Notes under the pieces: model-generated
The model's input: only the letters and a program-made list of their open reading frames with translations
Database searches by the model: none
What the model was told of the DNA's origin: nothing
Shown: positions 62,191-64,000 of the stretch, in pieces
How positions within the stretch are numbered: the stretch's first letter is position 1
Layout of the letters: each line of letters opens with the position of its first letter
Source: Terrimonas pollutisoli
Lineage (GTDB): Bacteria; Bacteroidota; Bacteroidia; Chitinophagales; Chitinophagaceae
Direction: 5' to 3'
Assembly: GCF_029360765.1 (NCBI RefSeq)
Contig: NZ_JARKNA010000013.1
Coordinates: 1 to 64,000, forward strand
Length of the DNA stretch: 64,000 bases
Program-made: the position numbers and the translations under genes

Positions 62191-63128
62191 CGGGCTGTTC
62201 CTGCCTGTTTCACCATCAATGCCTGTATTTGCTTCATGGTGGCTTCCATTCCCTCGGCACTTCCATCAAGAAATATCACATTTCCTTTTCCATATTCTGC
62301 AAAATTTTTAATCGCTTCGGTCCACATACTGAAAAGAATGACATTGGTGTCAAGATTGGCTTGCTTCATTTGTTCGGCTGCTTCAGACATGCCTTTTGCT
62401 ACTTCCTGGCGGAACAACGCTACGCCCTGTCCCCGCAACTGAGCCGCGGTTCTTTCTGCTTCGGCGGAAATTTTTATAGAATTTCCCTCAGCTTCAGCCG
62501 CTTTTGTTTTTGTGATTAACAGAGCCTGGCCTTCATTTTCGGCAGCCGCTTTTAAATTGTTTGAAGCAACTACTTTACTCATAGAATCAAGGATCACTTT
62601 ATCAAATGTAATATCATTGATCTGCAGATCCAGCAGATGATAACCCCAGTCCTCCAGCGTGTGATCGATCTCCACTTTTACATACTCGACAATTTCGCGA
62701 CGAAGTCCTAATACTTCCGCTTGTTTTTTGGTAGCCACAAACGAACGAATATTTCCTTCAATCGTCCTGATCAAAGCCTGCATCAGATCTCTATCACTGA
62801 TAAATTTAAAGGCTACCTTTTTTATCGTTTCTTCATTAGCATTTTGAACCGCAAATAACATCATCACTTTAAAATACACATTCGCCTGATCCTGTGTGAC
62901 TGCCTGGAATTCCAACTCCACCGAACGATTTTGAATAGATAGTTTCTTATAGATCTGTTCTACGATGGGGATCTTAAACCGGAGTCCCGGCCCGGCGATC
63001 CTCCTGTATTTTCCAAACATCGTTACTACGGCAATAGTACCCTGGTTTACCGTATACAATCCACTGAAAAAAATAATTACTAAAAGAATGACCCACCAAT
63101 ATGTGGCAAGAAAGTTTGCGATATCCAT
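62187..63128 (-). CDS. SPFH/band 7 (stomatin-like) membrane protein
   Basis: The 313-residue protein has one N-terminal membrane helix (WWVILLVIIFFSGLY near 11-25), then the band-7 domain with GTIAVVTMFGKYRRIAGPGLRFKIPIVEQI (parts: GPGLRFKIPI near 46) and a coiled region near 220-260 rich in Ala/Glu. Such proteins organise membranes and bind proteases. It is a single gene between the TTTAAAC repeat and the OmpA-like gene. Confidence 0.9.
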   Translation of the reverse strand: MDIANFLATYWWVILLVIIFFSGLYTVNQGTIAVVTMFGKYRRIAGPGLRFKIPIVEQIYKKLSIQNRSVELEFQAVTQDQANVYFKVMMLFAVQNANEETIKKVAFKFISDRDLMQALIRTIEGNIRSFVATKKQAEVLGLRREIVEYVKVEIDHTLEDWGYHLLDLQINDITFDKVILDSMSKVVASNNLKAAAENEGQALLITKTKAAEAEGNSIKISAEAERTAAQLRGQGVALFRQEVAKGMSEAAEQMKQANLDTNVILFSMWTEAIKNFAEYGKGNVIFLDGSAEGMEATMKQIQALMVKQAGTAR

Positions 63129-63179
63129 TTATTAAAATTTTAATATTCGTAAAGATAGCGTAAAGAGAAGTACTAAAAT

Positions 63180-64000
63180 TTACTCCCGGAGATAGAGAAA
63201 TATCTCTACCCTTCTGTTGCGTTGGCGTCCGGCCGGAGTAGTATTGTCAGCTACCGGCCTTGATTCTCCCCATGCACGGGCAAAAACCCGGTTGGGCTTT
63301 ACAAAAGTTCGTGAAGCAAAATAATTGAGTACTGTCTGAACCCTTGCGGAAGAAAGCCGGTTATTTAATTCCTCCGTGCCCCTGTTATCAGTATGACCCT
63401 CCACGACGACTGAATCTACTTTTTTCCCAACAGCGTTTAAACAAAAATTATCCAGCAGTTCATAGCTTTCTCTTTCCAGTTCAGCTTTACCTGTTGCAAA
63501 CAAAACCTCCTGCAGGATCAGTGTATCAACTGTTAGAATTTTATTGGGCTCAAGCACAACAGGCATAGGACTTCTTGCTTTCCCGCTTCGTATTTTTCTT
63601 CGCAAAAAATCATGTCGCTCATCCTGGTCATAAATAGCTTCCATAGAAGAAAGCCAGTCGTCACATAATTTTTCATTTTGGTTTAATGGTAGTAGTGAAA
63701 CAAGGTCGACAAATGCAAAAAACCGGTTCTCCATCGGAATACCCGTTTGACCGGTAATATCCCGCCTGGAAAAATTACCAATTGTAATGAACGCTTCATC
63801 GCCATTGGCAGTATAATCATAAAGCACATGCTGCCAACTGCTATCAGCTTTAAAACGTTTGACAGCTTCAATAAGATAGAATGAAGGCTTCACCTGTTGC
63901 AGCGGCCTTCTGTCCAGTAAAAAATCAGAAGAAGTAAAATAAACGCCAATACTGTCAAGAATGGCGTGGGACGATTTGATATAGAATTCCAGCCTGTATT
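63180..64000 (-). CDS. OmpA-family protein, N-terminus outside the window
   Basis: The C-terminal 237 residues include the OmpA peptidoglycan-binding domain, LFATGKAELERESYELLDNF near the middle (63440-63500), VVVEGHTDNRG with the conserved Asp, and LNNRLSSARVQTVLNYFASR and GESRPVADNTTPAGRQRNRRVEIFLY. The frame stays open upstream of the GTG at 63893 to the edge (YRLEFYIKSSHAILDSI...), so the true start is to the right of 64000. It tethers outer membrane to cell wall. Confidence 0.88.
   Translation of the reverse strand, partial: YRLEFYIKSSHAILDSIGVYFTSSDFLLDRRPLQQVKPSFYLIEAVKRFKADSSWQHVLYDYTANGDEAFITIGNFSRRDITGQTGIPMENRFFAFVDLVSLLPLNQNEKLCDDWLSSMEAIYDQDERHDFLRRKIRSGKARSPMPVVLEPNKILTVDTLILQEVLFATGKAELERESYELLDNFCLNAVGKKVDSVVVEGHTDNRGTEELNNRLSSARVQTVLNYFASRTFVKPNRVFARAWGESRPVADNTTPAGRQRNRRVEIFLYLRE

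Noticed and set aside
1..64000. CRISPR arrays, rRNA and tRNA genes
   Set aside because: No regularly spaced identical repeats of 25-37 bases and no T-loop/acceptor patterns were noticed; a tRNAscan-type search was not possible here.

Overview
The window looks like a chromosomal segment of a Bacteroidota bacterium, most likely of the Chitinophagaceae type. The signs are TAnnTTTG promoter motifs close to start codons, few Shine-Dalgarno sites, a TonB-dependent receptor with an N-terminal carboxypeptidase-regulatory-like domain, DUF1080, S9 peptidase, TlpA and four-helix-bundle families, and palindromic dispersed repeats typical of this phylum (GCTCCGTAGGAGC, CCTCCCTTTAGGGAGG). I found no rRNA, tRNA or CRISPR array.

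Layout. (1) 1-4545 is an accessory region. It starts with what looks like the end of an IS66-type element, then five minus-strand genes (metallo-beta-lactamase fold hydrolase, secreted alpha/beta hydrolase, lipoprotein, two unknowns). The spacers hold imperfect inverted repeats that resemble integron attC sites, so this may be a cassette cluster without an integrase. (2) 4573-8609 is core: aconitase, a small PspC protein, a cysteine desulfurase. (3) 8773-13404: a repeat element, then a three-gene Tat-exported molybdenum hydroxylase operon (2Fe-2S, FAD, Mo subunits) and an NTF2-like gene. (4) 13444-25363: phosphohexosamine mutase, methyltransferase, DUF1080 protein, an NTF2-like gene broken by an amber codon, membrane proteins, S9 peptidase, accD, smpB, mgtC. 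(5) 25567-32238: topoisomerase IV parC and parE, separated by a DUF1835/FkbM pair and a broken four-helix-bundle gene inside a 19-bp inverted repeat. (6) 32239-48442: a WG-repeat protein, a large FAD/Fe-S oxidoreductase, a possible orphan Imm11-like immunity gene, TlpA, TPR and PAP2 proteins, a TonB-dependent receptor, and two copies of a 37-residue membrane microprotein locus. (7) 48691-57592: repeats, a cupin, outer-membrane and PEGA proteins, a YCII plus ECF42-type sigma factor pair, truncated globin, SDR, GntP permease, Gfo/Idh oxidoreductase, DoxX-like protein. (8) 57712-64000: YigZ, RibD, PrmC, a lipoprotein, ExbD/ExbB, a band-7 protein and an OmpA-like gene that runs off the right edge.

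How genes fit together. The Mo hydroxylase subunits (8990-12851) form one operon encoding a periplasmic aldehyde or purine-type oxidase. YCII and the sigma factor are a known regulatory pairing. SDR, GntP and Gfo/Idh suggest sugar-acid uptake and oxidation. ExbB/ExbD would energise the TonB receptor. The least expected items are the attC-like array, the duplicated microprotein locus with conserved leader and terminator, a palindromic repeat sitting in frame inside the FAD/Fe-S enzyme, and two genes interrupted near their 5' ends.
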